Below are positions 43,315-51,546 of a DNA stretch of 64,000 nt, one piece after another (position 1 is the stretch's first letter; each line of letters opens with the position of its first letter). The notes under the pieces are model-generated. The model did no database searches. It was not told the origin of the DNA and was given only the letters and a program-made list of their open reading frames with translations. The translations under genes were made by a program, and so were the position numbers. Source of the DNA: an uncultured Lachnospiraceae bacterium (GTDB taxonomy: Bacteria > Bacillota > Clostridia > Lachnospirales > Lachnospiraceae); NCBI GenBank assembly GCA_902780405.1, contig CACZFI010000009.1:1-64000 (forward strand). Direction: 5' to 3'.

Positions 43315-45054
43315 TTACTCCCCCCTCTTCTTTCCGCAATTGCTGCAGAAATTGCCTACGATACCTTTCATTCCACAACTGCAATCCCAGCTGATCGTCT
43401 GCTCAGGACGCTTTGAACCACAGTTGCTGCAGAAATTACCTACGATACCCTTCTGTCCGCAGGAGCAATCCCACGAACCGAGGTTCATTGTTGTAGTATT
43501 GGCGGCCATCTGCTGTGAGCCGAGTCCTTGCATCATTCCGCCAATCTGTGGTGCGATTGCCGTAGCTGCCGCCATTCCGACGCCAAGCCCCATCATATCG
43601 CCCACAATACTGCTTCCACCGCCCGAGGAAATGGCAGGTCCCATATTGCCGATGCCTTCCGCGTATGCCTTCTGAACATCCGCCTGAAGAACATCCTTCT
43701 GCGAATAGCCCTTCGCTTTCATAATCTCAGCCTCAGTCAAGCCTGCCAGCCTTTGTGCCTGAGCTTCAGCCTGTGCCTCGATGACTTTTCTCTCAGCTTC
43801 TCGTTTTGCGATTTCCGTTTCGGTCAGCTGTCTTTGGAGTTCTGCCTCTCTGTGTGCAGCCTCGATTGCAGCCTTGCTTTGCTCTTGTGCCGTTCTATAT
43901 TGTGTTTCACTCTGGGCCTGCGCAGTCTTTACAGTTGCTTCAGCCTGAATGATCCGCGTCTGCAAAGTGATTGTATGGAGTTCTCTGATTCGTTTGAAGT
44001 TAGGATCATCCTCCGGAAGAACGATACGCGTCACGTAAAACTGTGGAATCGTTAATCCATATTCCTCGAATCCCGGGAGGATAGCGCTGCTTAATCTGCT
44101 TGATATCAGGTCAAGTTTTTCATCAATCTCCAAGAGATCGATTGCCTCCTCTTTGATAACAGCCGAAAGATTCGTCTTCACAGCATTTGAAATCAGTGGT
44201 CTGAACGACTCTTGAAGTGACTTTGTTAATCCGGGACCACCTTCCCATGAAACACCATTCATGGTTCCGACCAATTTGACAAGAAGTTTTCTTGAGTCCG
44301 CCACCTGAATATTCATCTCACCGGACGCACCCAAATCAAGCGGAGTACCGGTCAATGGATCGATGAATCGCACCTTCTCCGGAGTACCCCATTTGATAGC
44401 CATTTGAACTGTTTTGTTTATGAAGTATACTTCCGAATGGAACGTTCCCTCTGTGTCCGTCGGAAGGCTGTACACTTTTTCGAGAAGTGGCAATTGCTGT
44501 GTCTCGAGCGTGTAACGACCCGGGCCAAACAAATCCAATGCCTGACCATCCTTGAAGAATATAGCCTCCTGGCTCTCGTGAACGATCAGCTGCGAACCGT
44601 AATTGAAGTCCTCGATCGGATGCTTCCAGATAAAGGTATCATTGTCTCCCTCATACTTGATGATGCTTGCCAGTCCATCTTTACGGATTTTCTCGCTCAT
44701 CAGTCGTTCAGCGACATCATTTACCTGATCACAAACCGGGCATGTATAAATCTTCGCCGCTTTGTTCACGCGAAGTCTTACCCCACACTGAGCACAGGAG
44801 ATTTCTTCCACCTGCGTCCGCTCAGAGAATGTATTAATCGGCTCATGGCAGACAGGGCACACTGCATCCTCACCCTTCGACTGATCAAAGAGAACACTGT
44901 TGCCGCAGTGAGGGCAATCTCTTGATGTGAGCTTGTCCGTTCTCACATGAATCGTGTATCCGCACGTGCAGTCTATTCTCTTCTTAGCAAAGAAACCTGT
45001 TTTACCTTCAGCAAACCTTCCGCAGTTTGGGCATTCCATCACAAATTTCGCCAT
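43315..45054 (-). CDS. SPFH/Band-7 protein with multiple zinc ribbons
   Basis: A 579-residue protein. The N-terminus holds several zinc-ribbon CxxC pairs (CPNCGR, CTCGY, CPHCGN, CPVCHE, CAQCGV, CPVCDQ), followed by a YdjI-like SPFH domain (about 150-345, GSQLIVHESQEAIFFKDG) and an Ala/Glu/Gln-rich coiled coil (365-440) as in flotillins. A Gly/Met-rich linker then leads to two near-identical C-terminal zinc ribbons (WDCSCGQKGIVGNFCSNCG and WDCSCGMKGIVGNFCSNCG). SPFH proteins form ring-like membrane scaffolds and often respond to membrane stress. Followed by membrane proteins and TIR gene 4. Confidence 0.88.
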   Translation of the reverse strand: MAKFVMECPNCGRFAEGKTGFFAKKRIDCTCGYTIHVRTDKLTSRDCPHCGNSVLFDQSKGEDAVCPVCHEPINTFSERTQVEEISCAQCGVRLRVNKAAKIYTCPVCDQVNDVAERLMSEKIRKDGLASIIKYEGDNDTFIWKHPIEDFNYGSQLIVHESQEAIFFKDGQALDLFGPGRYTLETQQLPLLEKVYSLPTDTEGTFHSEVYFINKTVQMAIKWGTPEKVRFIDPLTGTPLDLGASGEMNIQVADSRKLLVKLVGTMNGVSWEGGPGLTKSLQESFRPLISNAVKTNLSAVIKEEAIDLLEIDEKLDLISSRLSSAILPGFEEYGLTIPQFYVTRIVLPEDDPNFKRIRELHTITLQTRIIQAEATVKTAQAQSETQYRTAQEQSKAAIEAAHREAELQRQLTETEIAKREAERKVIEAQAEAQAQRLAGLTEAEIMKAKGYSQKDVLQADVQKAYAEGIGNMGPAISSGGGSSIVGDMMGLGVGMAAATAIAPQIGGMMQGLGSQQMAANTTTMNLGSWDCSCGQKGIVGNFCSNCGSKRPEQTISWDCSCGMKGIVGNFCSNCGKKRGE

Positions 45055-45057
45055 AGT

Positions 45058-45264
45058 CTAATCCTCTCTTTTCTTAATCTCCATCCGATCCATCGCAAAT
45101 TCTATGCTTAGCATCAGAATCTCATTTCTGGTGCGACCGGTTTCAGCCGCTATCCTATCAAGTTCTGCTAGCATATCCTTTGGCATCCTCATGGAAACAA
45201 CCGCTGTTTCGCCACCATATTTCTGTGGTCCGATGACCAGTTTTTCTTCATCTTTTGTTCCCAT
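45058..45264 (-). CDS. Ribbon-helix-helix regulator
   Basis: A 68-residue CopG/Arc-type protein. The beta strand ETAVVSMRMPKDML is followed by the two helices LAELDRIAAETG and TRNEILMLSIEFAMD. It is the first gene of the SPFH operon; its stop and the SPFH Shine-Dalgarno overlap (GAGGATTAG). It probably binds the direct repeats at 45283-45301 and autoregulates. The ATG at 45264 is preferred over a GTG two codons upstream because AAGG is 5 nt before it. Confidence 0.8.
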   Translation of the reverse strand: MGTKDEEKLVIGPQKYGGETAVVSMRMPKDMLAELDRIAAETGRTRNEILMLSIEFAMDRMEIKKRED

Positions 45265-45282
45265 ACGCACCTTCCTGACAGT

Positions 45283-45301
45283 TCGTATTACAATCGTATT
45301 A
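45283..45301. promoter_or_regulatory. Candidate RHH operator, direct repeats
   Basis: TCGTATTA occurs twice on the plus strand (45283-45290 and 45294-45301), an 11-bp repeat period. The repeats lie between the -10 box of the RHH/SPFH promoter and the RHH start codon. Tandem direct repeats at one helical turn are typical RHH dimer-dimer sites. Confidence 0.4.
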
Positions 45302-45310
45302 TCGATTCAA

Positions 45311-45339
45311 ATTTTATCATACTTGTCTCACTTTTACAA
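45311..45339 (-). promoter_or_regulatory. Promoter of the RHH-SPFH-TIR 4 operon
   Basis: Minus-strand TTGTAA (45334-45339), 17-nt spacer, TAAAAT (45311-45316). Its -35 box overlaps the -35 box of the opposite promoter for the XRE gene. Confidence 0.55.
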
Positions 45340-45361
45340 CCGCATGAGCCACGTCTAACAT
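45333..45361 (+). promoter_or_regulatory. Promoter of the first XRE gene
   Basis: TTTACA (45333-45338), 17-nt spacer, TAACAT (45356-45361), 50 nt before the XRE start. The -35 boxes of the two divergent promoters share bases, so the two directions probably compete for polymerase. Confidence 0.5.
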
Positions 45362-45410
45362 GTATGATTTAGTGTTAAGTATTCATTCTATTCTTTGAGG
45401 AGTAAATAGC

Positions 45411-45656
45411 ATGCCAAAGCCCCGTTCAGATTCCGGTAAAAAGAACCTGATCAGTGATAATCTGATTGACCTTCGCAGGAAGCATTCGCTCTCCCAGCGG
45501 GATTTAGCTCGTCAATTACAGCTCATGGGCTGCGACGTTGATAAGAATGTCATTACAAGAATTGAAACTCAAAAAAGATATGTTACAGATATTGAAATAC
45601 AAAAACTCTGTGAGTTGTTTGAAGTATCATTTGAAGAATTAACCAGGCAGTCATAA
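45411..45656 (+). CDS. XRE-family regulator 1
   Basis: An 81-residue Cro/C1-type DNA-binding protein: NLIDLRRKHSLSQRDLARQL, then the recognition part VDKNVITRIETQKR and FEVSFEELTRQ at the end. GAGGAG lies 8 nt before the ATG. Divergent from the RHH/SPFH operon, with overlapping promoters, so it may control that operon and hence TIR gene 4. Confidence 0.85.
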   Translation: MPKPRSDSGKKNLISDNLIDLRRKHSLSQRDLARQLQLMGCDVDKNVITRIETQKRYVTDIEIQKLCELFEVSFEELTRQS

Positions 45657-45756
45657 TCTAACTCTGTCTGTGTTTCTCGGCCACGCATTTCCGATGCGTT
45701 TCGCACTCTTTCTCATTAACCTCTTTAACCTCCCATCTAAAATCCAGCCTTTATTC

Positions 45757-45785
45757 TTTACAGACATATGCCTATGGTATATACT
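45757..45785 (+). promoter_or_regulatory. Promoter of the second XRE gene
   Basis: TTTACA (45757-45762), 17-nt spacer, TATACT (45780-45785), 23 nt before the ATG at 45809. The rest of the 45657-45756 gap shows nothing further. Confidence 0.55.
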
Positions 45786-45808
45786 TGATTACAGTAAGGA
45801 GGTGTGAC

Positions 45809-46150
45809 ATGGAATTACAACGAGATCGTCTTATCGAATGCAGAACGCTTATGAATCTTTCCAAGCGTGAGGCCGCCAAAAGAATCGGCGTCTCACAACC
45901 AGCTTATCTACGTTACGAGTCCGGCGAGAGGGCACCCTCTCTTCATGTTTTAAAGGATATTGCAACAGTTTTTCACACTTCTGTTGATTACCTTGTCGGA
46001 AAGAGCAATAACAGAACACCAGAAACTATCATCATAAAAAAAAGTGAGAACCCGGAATTATTCTATCTGCTTGAGAATCATGCCAGGTTGGATGATGAAC
46101 AACGAAAGCGAATCTATTCTTACATAGAGAAGATTATGAAGAACAACTAG
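45809..46150 (+). CDS. XRE-family regulator 2
   Basis: A 113-residue Cro/C1-type protein: CRTLMNLSKREAAKRIGVSQ, LRYESGERAPSLHVLKDIA and FHTSVDYLVGKSN form the standard helix-turn-helix domain. A C-terminal helical tail (ELFYLLENHARLDDEQRKRI) is probably for dimerisation. AAGGAGGTGTGAC precedes the ATG. Its 3' end touches the left arm of the toxin element at 46152. Confidence 0.85.
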   Translation: MELQRDRLIECRTLMNLSKREAAKRIGVSQPAYLRYESGERAPSLHVLKDIATVFHTSVDYLVGKSNNRTPETIIIKKSENPELFYLLENHARLDDEQRKRIYSYIEKIMKNN

Positions 46151-46223
46151 ATAATGTGCTTAACAGGGTAGTCGGGGGACGCGTTCCTCTCTCACTTCGG
46201 CTCTGCGAAGGGAGGTGAGGCTT

Positions 46224-46328
46224 GTGAGTATCTACGAGATTGCTATGGTGTCTATTTCCGCCGTAAGGCTTATTATAGAATACGTCAGGTTTCTTTTAGA
46301 CCACAAGAAAAGCCGTCCCAATCCCTAA
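46224..46328 (+). CDS. Small hydrophobic toxin-like peptide (Hol-Tox type)
   Basis: GTG start with GGAGGTGA 5 nt upstream; 34 codons to TAA at 46328. The peptide begins MSIYEIAMVSISAV, continues with RLIIEYVRFLL and ends DHKKSRPNP. A MSxYE start, a hydrophobic middle and a basic tail is the pattern of putative holin-like type I toxins in Firmicutes. The Shine-Dalgarno can pair with CCTCTCTCAC upstream through the CTTCG/CGAAG hairpin, so translation may be blocked in the mRNA. Confidence 0.5.
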   Translation: MSIYEIAMVSISAVRLIIEYVRFLLDHKKSRPNP

Positions 46329-46406
46329 CAAGATGAACGGCTTCTCTTAGCTTAAATTATCTTCGCCGGGGTGGGTGAGGTAGGCTCACCCTCCGACTGC
46401 TCTGCT
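46305..46406 (-). ncRNA. Candidate antisense antitoxin RNA
   Basis: A minus-strand transcript expected from the consensus promoter at 46413-46441. It would start near 46406 and end at the hairpin AAGCCGT (46310-46316) / ACGGCTT (46337-46343) followed by TTTTCTTG. It overlaps the last codons and 3' end of the toxin frame, the usual layout of a type I antitoxin RNA. Ends are predicted, not measured. Confidence 0.5.
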
Positions 46407-46412
46407 AAACAC

Positions 46413-46441
46413 ATTATGCTCCATTTTCTTATAATTGTCAA
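46413..46441 (-). promoter_or_regulatory. Consensus promoter of the antisense RNA
   Basis: Minus-strand TTGACA (46436-46441), exactly 17 nt, CATAAT (46413-46418). The following 130 bases hold no minus-strand gene, so this strong promoter can only serve a small RNA. Confidence 0.65.
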
Positions 46442-46454
46442 CGTATACCACCAT

Positions 46455-46483
46455 AAAAAACGCCGGCGGGGGAGCCGCCGGCG
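46455..46483 (-). terminator. Terminator of the MMPL/secreted-protein operon
   Basis: Perfect 9-bp GC-rich stem CGCCGGCGG (46461-46469) / CCGCCGGCG (46475-46483), followed on the minus strand by six T (46455-46460). Confidence 0.9.
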
Positions 46484-46519
46484 AACCAAAGGAAAATATA
46501 GGTGAACTCTGACCGGAGT

Positions 46520-48646
46520 TTAATCCGCAGAGATACCCTCTGTCTTGATGATGAACTTTGTGGTACCGGAGTCTCCGTCACAAAGTCCGGTGAATGTCTC
46601 ATACTCGGAAGAAGCTTTAAGCACAGCCTGTACACGCTCGGCGAGATCCTTCACATCTCCGTTGTAAGTGGAGATCAGCTTGCCGATCGCTTCCTTGTTG
46701 AACTGCTCGATACCGCCGGAAAGTTTCTCGGAACCGTCCGCAAGCTTACCTGCGCCGTCCGTAAGCTGTGATGAACCGGCAGCCAGAAGGTCTGCACCCT
46801 CAGCGAGCTGGTTGATACCTGCCTCAAGTGTCGGCATCTTGTCCTGCAGTGTCTGAGTTCCCTCCGCAAGTGCAGCCGAACCTGTTACCAGGCTGTAACC
46901 GCTGTCTCCGACTTTCTCGATCTGTCCTGCGATCTCCGCCTTGGTTGCTCCTACGGTTGCAACAGCCGTATTACCTGCTGCCTTGCCGACCGCATCGACC
47001 ACTGCCGCACCGGCTGTAGCACCTGCCTGCTTTGCGGTTGCGACTGCCGTGTCACCGACAGCCGTCTTGATCTCGGCACCGGCATCATCTACGGCACCGG
47101 CTGCGATAGCGGGTGCTGCCTGATTGGTAAGTCCGTCTACGATATTCTTCGCATACAGTGTTGCGACCTGTTCCTTTGTGGCACCCGCACCTTGTGCAGC
47201 GGCAATCTGCGCGAAGGTTGCGGAAAGGTACTGATCTGCGAGCAGTCCCTGTGCAACCAAAGCATAGGTGTTGCTGTTGGCAAGTCCCGCCGAGATCTCC
47301 GTTGTCTTTTCCGCAATCTTATCGCTGCGCTGTTGCTCGAACTGTGCCTGTGCGCCTGCCTCTGCCTTTGCACGGATCGCATCATAATCTGTTGCCGCAT
47401 TCGCAAGCTCCGCCTGAGCGGCAGCCTGTGCCTGAGCACTTGCATTTGCATAAACCTGAGCCTTCTGTTCCTCACTCATCGGTGCCTTAAGGCCCGCATC
47501 AAGCTGTGCCACGCCGCCGCTTACGGAATGTGCGCTTGCATTTAAGGTTGCAACACCCTCCTCAAGAGGCTGTGTGCTGTCGGAAAGTTTATCGATACCG
47601 GACTTCAACTGTCCGACACCTGTGTTGAACTCGCCCATCTTCTCAAAGAGCAGTTCGGACCCTTCCGCAAGATCTCCGGATCCCTTGGCGATCTGTCCTG
47701 CGGCATCGCCCATATCTTCCATTGCGCCGTCGATAGCTTCCATATCGATATCGCCGGTTAAGTTCATGGCCGAAGCGTTCATCAGCACGGTCACTGTCAT
47801 ATCCAGTTCAAAGTCGTCTACATCCGCTTCCACCTCGAAGTACTCGGGGAAGGTGATGTCCTTGGAGAAGTCGCTTTCCTTCACCTTAAGGCTGTCCGCA
47901 AGTCCGGGCAGCGCATAGCCGATGACGATGTTTCTTCCGCCCTCGGTGGTTGCCTTGCCGTTGGTCACGGTCACATTCTTAAAGTCATCCGAAAGAAGCA
48001 TACCGGTAACCGCCACGAAAGGAACCTTGATCTTCTCGTCCTTACCGCCGATCTTCTTTGTCACCTCAGCCTCATTGCTGTAATCGAAACGGATCTTTAC
48101 GTGGCCGCTCTTGCCCGCAAGCTCGGACGGGGATACCTTCTTGCCGTCGAGATAGTAGGTTGCCGCAACGGATACCGGAAGCTTTTCATCGGTGGTACCC
48201 TGATAGTAGATATCTGCGCCGTTCGCCTTCCATGTGATCTTATCCTTATCCTGTGTAAATGTCTCGTCGCCCTTTAAGTTCACGATGCCCGTAAGGTTGG
48301 TGGTGTCGGTCAGTTCCGCCTTCTTCTCGGGATTGTGAAGTACCTCGTTCACCAGGGTGTTCTTGGTATGGCCCTCAGCATCCGCGAAGGCATACACGGT
48401 CTCATCCTTGTAGACATCCTTTTCTGTTACCAGGTCACCCGAAAGCTTGTCCACGAGGTCATCCGTGTCAAGCTGTGCGTCCGTCACCGTCGCCACCTTG
48501 GTATCTTCCTTCTCCGCCTTGAGCGTGCGTTCCTCTGCGGGTTTTACCGCACCGGTGTTTCCCACCGCACATGCAGTCATGGCAAGCGCGATCGCTGTCG
48601 CACCGCCGCCTACGAATTTCTTGTTCTTTATAGTAAGTTTTCTCAT
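46520..48646 (-). CDS. Exported YhgE/Pip-like heptad-repeat protein
   Basis: A 708-residue protein. A signal sequence (about 12-32) ends at a lipobox-like MTAC, so it may be a lipoprotein. A beta-rich domain (50-290) is followed by a region (310-690) of helical repeats with regular Gly spacing (GDLAEGSELLFEKM, LEEGVATLNASAHSVSGG, LAEGADLLAAGSSQLTDG), the pattern seen in YhgE/Pip and in partners of MMPL exporters. A central Ala/Gln-rich segment (400-560) looks like a coiled-coil hairpin. It lies 20 nt after the MMPL gene, so they probably form one export complex. Confidence 0.7.
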   Translation of the reverse strand: MRKLTIKNKKFVGGGATAIALAMTACAVGNTGAVKPAEERTLKAEKEDTKVATVTDAQLDTDDLVDKLSGDLVTEKDVYKDETVYAFADAEGHTKNTLVNEVLHNPEKKAELTDTTNLTGIVNLKGDETFTQDKDKITWKANGADIYYQGTTDEKLPVSVAATYYLDGKKVSPSELAGKSGHVKIRFDYSNEAEVTKKIGGKDEKIKVPFVAVTGMLLSDDFKNVTVTNGKATTEGGRNIVIGYALPGLADSLKVKESDFSKDITFPEYFEVEADVDDFELDMTVTVLMNASAMNLTGDIDMEAIDGAMEDMGDAAGQIAKGSGDLAEGSELLFEKMGEFNTGVGQLKSGIDKLSDSTQPLEEGVATLNASAHSVSGGVAQLDAGLKAPMSEEQKAQVYANASAQAQAAAQAELANAATDYDAIRAKAEAGAQAQFEQQRSDKIAEKTTEISAGLANSNTYALVAQGLLADQYLSATFAQIAAAQGAGATKEQVATLYAKNIVDGLTNQAAPAIAAGAVDDAGAEIKTAVGDTAVATAKQAGATAGAAVVDAVGKAAGNTAVATVGATKAEIAGQIEKVGDSGYSLVTGSAALAEGTQTLQDKMPTLEAGINQLAEGADLLAAGSSQLTDGAGKLADGSEKLSGGIEQFNKEAIGKLISTYNGDVKDLAERVQAVLKASSEYETFTGLCDGDSGTTKFIIKTEGISAD

Positions 48647-48666
48647 AACGATCATCCTTTCCGATA

Positions 48667-50778
48667 TTAAACGCCTGCGTGAAGTTCCTTGTGATTCTTC
48701 TTTTCGGATTCCGGTTTGAATCCCATACTCGTAGCCACAATCAGTTTGTCAAACAGCATAAACATGGAGGGCAGCACCAGGATTACCACCACCATGGAGA
48801 TCAATGCACCTCTTGCCATAAGCACGCAGAGGGAGCTGATCATATCGATATTTGAGTACATGCCGACACCGAAGGTGGATGCGAAGAAGGAAAGTGCACT
48901 GACGATAACTGACTGTACAGAGGACGTCATAGCCTCCGCAACAGCGGTCGTCTTATCAAGTCCGTGGTTTCTTCCGCGCTTGTATTTATTGGTCATAAGT
49001 ATCGCATAATCAACCGTCGATCCGAGCTGGATCGTACCGATAACGATGGATGCGATAAAGGGGATCGTCGTGCCTGTGTAGCACGGAATACCCATATTGA
49101 TAAAGATTGCAAATTCAATCACCGCCACAAGGATCACAGGCAGTGAAACAGATCGGAATACGATTGCAACGATCAGGAAGATCACACCGATGGATACTGC
49201 GCTTACGGTCTTAAAATCCTTATCGGTGATCTCGATCAGATCCTTGGTACAGGGTGCTTCACCGATCAGCATGCCGCGGGTATCATAACTCTTCACGATA
49301 CGCTGCAGTTCCTCGCACTGCGCATTGACTTCATCCGAAGCCACCTGGTACTCGGAGAGGATGAGCATCATCTTGTGATCATCGCTTTCAAATACCGAGA
49401 GCAGATCTTCGGGTACAAGTTCCTTCGGGATCACATTGCCGAGAAGGCTGTCCAAGGAAAGGACCGACTTCACGCCGTCCACCTTTTTCATCTCATCCAC
49501 CATGGCAACCACGGTTTTTTCATCCGTGTTTTTGTCAAGCAACACCATGTGGGTTGCACCCATGTGGTACTCCTCATCCAGTTTCGCATTCGCCGTTACG
49601 CTCTCAAGATCCTTTGGAAGCGTTCCCGCAAGATCGTAGTATACCTTTGTATGCGTGTATCCGTGGATTGCAGGGATCAGGATCACCACAAAAAGGATGA
49701 TAAAGATATAGAAGTGCTTTGCTACCCAGGGACCGATGACGCCAAGATCCGGGAGCAGCGTCTTGTGCTTTGTCTTCTCGATCGCCTTGTCAAAGATCAG
49801 GATCATGGACGGAAGGATGGTAACACATCCGATCACACCGAAGACTACGCCCTTGGACATCACGATACCGAGATCAAGACCCAGTGTGAAGCTCATAAAG
49901 CAAAGTGCGATAAAGCCCGCCACCGTGGTAATGGAGCTTCCCACGACCGAGGAGATCGTCTGTGAGATGGCGTGCGCCATAGCTCTTTCATTGTCACCCT
50001 CATAGGTCTTCTGGTTCTCCTCATAGCTGTGCCAGAGGAAGATGGAGTAGTCCATCGTGACACCGAGCTGCAGCACCGCCGCCAAAGCCTTGGTCACGTA
50101 GGAAATCTCACCGCTTATAAAGTTCGTTCCCATGTTGTAGATGATGGCCATACCGATCGACAGCAGGAAGAACAGCGGGATGATGAAGGAATCCATCGTA
50201 AGCGAGAGCACCACGATCGCAAGCAGCACGGCAAGCATTACGTAGATTGGCGTCTCCTTGTCCGACAGGTTCTTCGTATCAAGCACGATCGCCGACATAC
50301 CGGAGATGAAGCACTGCTTATTGATCACCTTGCGAAGATCGGTGATCGCTTCAAGCGTCTTGTCATCCGAAAGGGATGTGGGATAGAGCACAAAGAGGAT
50401 GGTGGAATCAGCATCCTTGTTCATAAAAGCATCGCGGATCTCGTCGGGGAGAAGTTCCACCGGGACCGACAGGTCAAGGAAGGAATCATACCACAGTACG
50501 TCCTTTACGCCGGGAATCGCCTGCATCTTCTTGCGTAGGGCCGATATATCTTTGTCCTCCATGCCTTCGACGACGCACATTGAGAAGGCGCCTGTCCCAA
50601 ACTCATCCACCATGATATCCTGTCCCTTCATGGTATCGATCTGCTTGGGCAGATAGGTTAAGATATCATAGTTCACTCTGGTCTTCATGTAGCCGATGAC
50701 TGCAGGTACCAGAAGTGCCACGCTGATAATGAGGATCAGCACCTTGTGTTTTACGACCCATTTTCCGAAATTAATCAT
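48667..50778 (-). CDS. MMPL/RND-family exporter
   Basis: A 703-residue protein with the 12-helix, two-fold layout of the MMPL/RND superfamily. Each half has one helix, an outside domain (VNYDILTYLPKQID; VYYDLAGTLPKDLE) and five more helices. Helix 4-like segments hold VLQLGVTMDYSIFLWHSY and TIQLGSTVDYAILMTNKY, with the Asp-Tyr pairs thought to carry protons. The substrate is unknown; lipid or large hydrophobic molecules are usual. Preceded by a TetR regulator and followed by the exported repeat protein. Confidence 0.88.
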   Translation of the reverse strand: MINFGKWVVKHKVLILIISVALLVPAVIGYMKTRVNYDILTYLPKQIDTMKGQDIMVDEFGTGAFSMCVVEGMEDKDISALRKKMQAIPGVKDVLWYDSFLDLSVPVELLPDEIRDAFMNKDADSTILFVLYPTSLSDDKTLEAITDLRKVINKQCFISGMSAIVLDTKNLSDKETPIYVMLAVLLAIVVLSLTMDSFIIPLFFLLSIGMAIIYNMGTNFISGEISYVTKALAAVLQLGVTMDYSIFLWHSYEENQKTYEGDNERAMAHAISQTISSVVGSSITTVAGFIALCFMSFTLGLDLGIVMSKGVVFGVIGCVTILPSMILIFDKAIEKTKHKTLLPDLGVIGPWVAKHFYIFIILFVVILIPAIHGYTHTKVYYDLAGTLPKDLESVTANAKLDEEYHMGATHMVLLDKNTDEKTVVAMVDEMKKVDGVKSVLSLDSLLGNVIPKELVPEDLLSVFESDDHKMMLILSEYQVASDEVNAQCEELQRIVKSYDTRGMLIGEAPCTKDLIEITDKDFKTVSAVSIGVIFLIVAIVFRSVSLPVILVAVIEFAIFINMGIPCYTGTTIPFIASIVIGTIQLGSTVDYAILMTNKYKRGRNHGLDKTTAVAEAMTSSVQSVIVSALSFFASTFGVGMYSNIDMISSLCVLMARGALISMVVVILVLPSMFMLFDKLIVATSMGFKPESEKKNHKELHAGV

Positions 50779-50884
50779 GTTCACCACTTCTTTCCTTTGA
50801 TTTTTCCCTTTGGTTATAAGGCGTGGTCGTTGTTTCGCCTTACTGCGGGCATAATATCGAAAAAAAGTGTTTTATGAAACATAT

Positions 50885-50929
50885 AAAAAGAGGCAAATGT
50901 ATCGGTTTGCAATACATTTGCCTCTTTTT
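50885..50929. terminator. Strong hairpin terminator between tetR and MMPL gene
   Basis: An 18-bp perfect stem, AAAAAGAGGCAAATGTAT (50885-50902) with ATACATTTGCCTCTTTTT (50912-50929), with A and T ends for both strands. It separates the cls-tetR unit from the exporter unit. Confidence 0.85.
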
Positions 50930-50972
50930 GTCTAATTTCGCTATACATAGGCTGTCAAATGTTTGGTGTTTT

Positions 50973-51536
50973 TTAGATCTCCTTCATGACATCCACCATG
51001 CTGCTCTTGGTCAGGAATTCGTAGATTTCCGAGAGTTCATGGGGCGTGATGATGTAATCACGCTTGATCCACTCGAGCACCACGTAGATCATGGACTGCG
51101 CGTAGTATCCGGCCACGGCATCTCGTGAGAGCCAGGCATACTTAAAATGCATGGTTCCCTTGAACTTTTCCTCCATAATCTCCACCAGAAGTTTTGTAAC
51201 CTCCTGGACGGCGATACTCTCAAAGGAATTCTGTCCCTCGATCCTCACGGCATTGTCGTAGAAATCCCGCTCGTTCTTGATATTGGAAAACAGAAGCGTA
51301 AGTCCCTCCCGCATCAGATCGTTGATCAAAAGCGGTTTGATAGGCATCAGCATGTCGTGTCGGATGATATACTCCAAAACCTCGTACTTATCCTTGAAGT
51401 GATTGTAAAAGGTGGGCCGTATCACCCCTGCCTGCTCCGCGATCTCCTGCACGGTGATCTTCTCCATAGGGGTCTTGGAGAGCAGCGCCTTCAAACTGTC
51501 TGCGATTCTCTTTTTGGTATTTCTCTTTTCTTCCAT
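50973..51536 (-). CDS. TetR-family regulator
   Basis: A 187-residue regulator. The N-terminal helix-turn-helix reads TKKRIADSLKALLSKTPMEK, then ITVQEIAEQAGVIRPTFYNH and FKDKYEVLEYIIRHDM. The C-terminal ligand domain is helical and unassigned. The ATG at 51536 has AGGAAG 7-8 nt before it; it starts 10 nt after the cls stop. It probably controls the MMPL exporter next door and perhaps its own operon. Confidence 0.88.
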   Translation of the reverse strand: MEEKRNTKKRIADSLKALLSKTPMEKITVQEIAEQAGVIRPTFYNHFKDKYEVLEYIIRHDMLMPIKPLLINDLMREGLTLLFSNIKNERDFYDNAVRIEGQNSFESIAVQEVTKLLVEIMEEKFKGTMHFKYAWLSRDAVAGYYAQSMIYVVLEWIKRDYIITPHELSEIYEFLTKSSMVDVMKEI

Positions 51537-51546
51537 CCGAATCTTC

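Larger units (their letters stand above)
46152..46416. repeat. IR-bounded type I toxin-antitoxin element
   Basis: Two 24-nt arms (46152-46175 and 46393-46416) are complementary at 20 of 24 positions, each starting at a -10-like AATGTG. Between them lie a small toxin-like frame on the plus strand, a likely antisense RNA on the minus strand and a shared hairpin. Hence sense and antisense transcripts have related 5' ends and converge. This element accounts for most of the 369-bp gap between the XRE gene and the exporter-associated gene. Confidence 0.55.

Noticed and set aside
46224-46328. CRISPR or phage attachment site as explanation of the repeats at 46 kb
   Set aside because: There are only two arms, in inverted orientation, with promoter-like ends; no direct repeat series or integrase is nearby.
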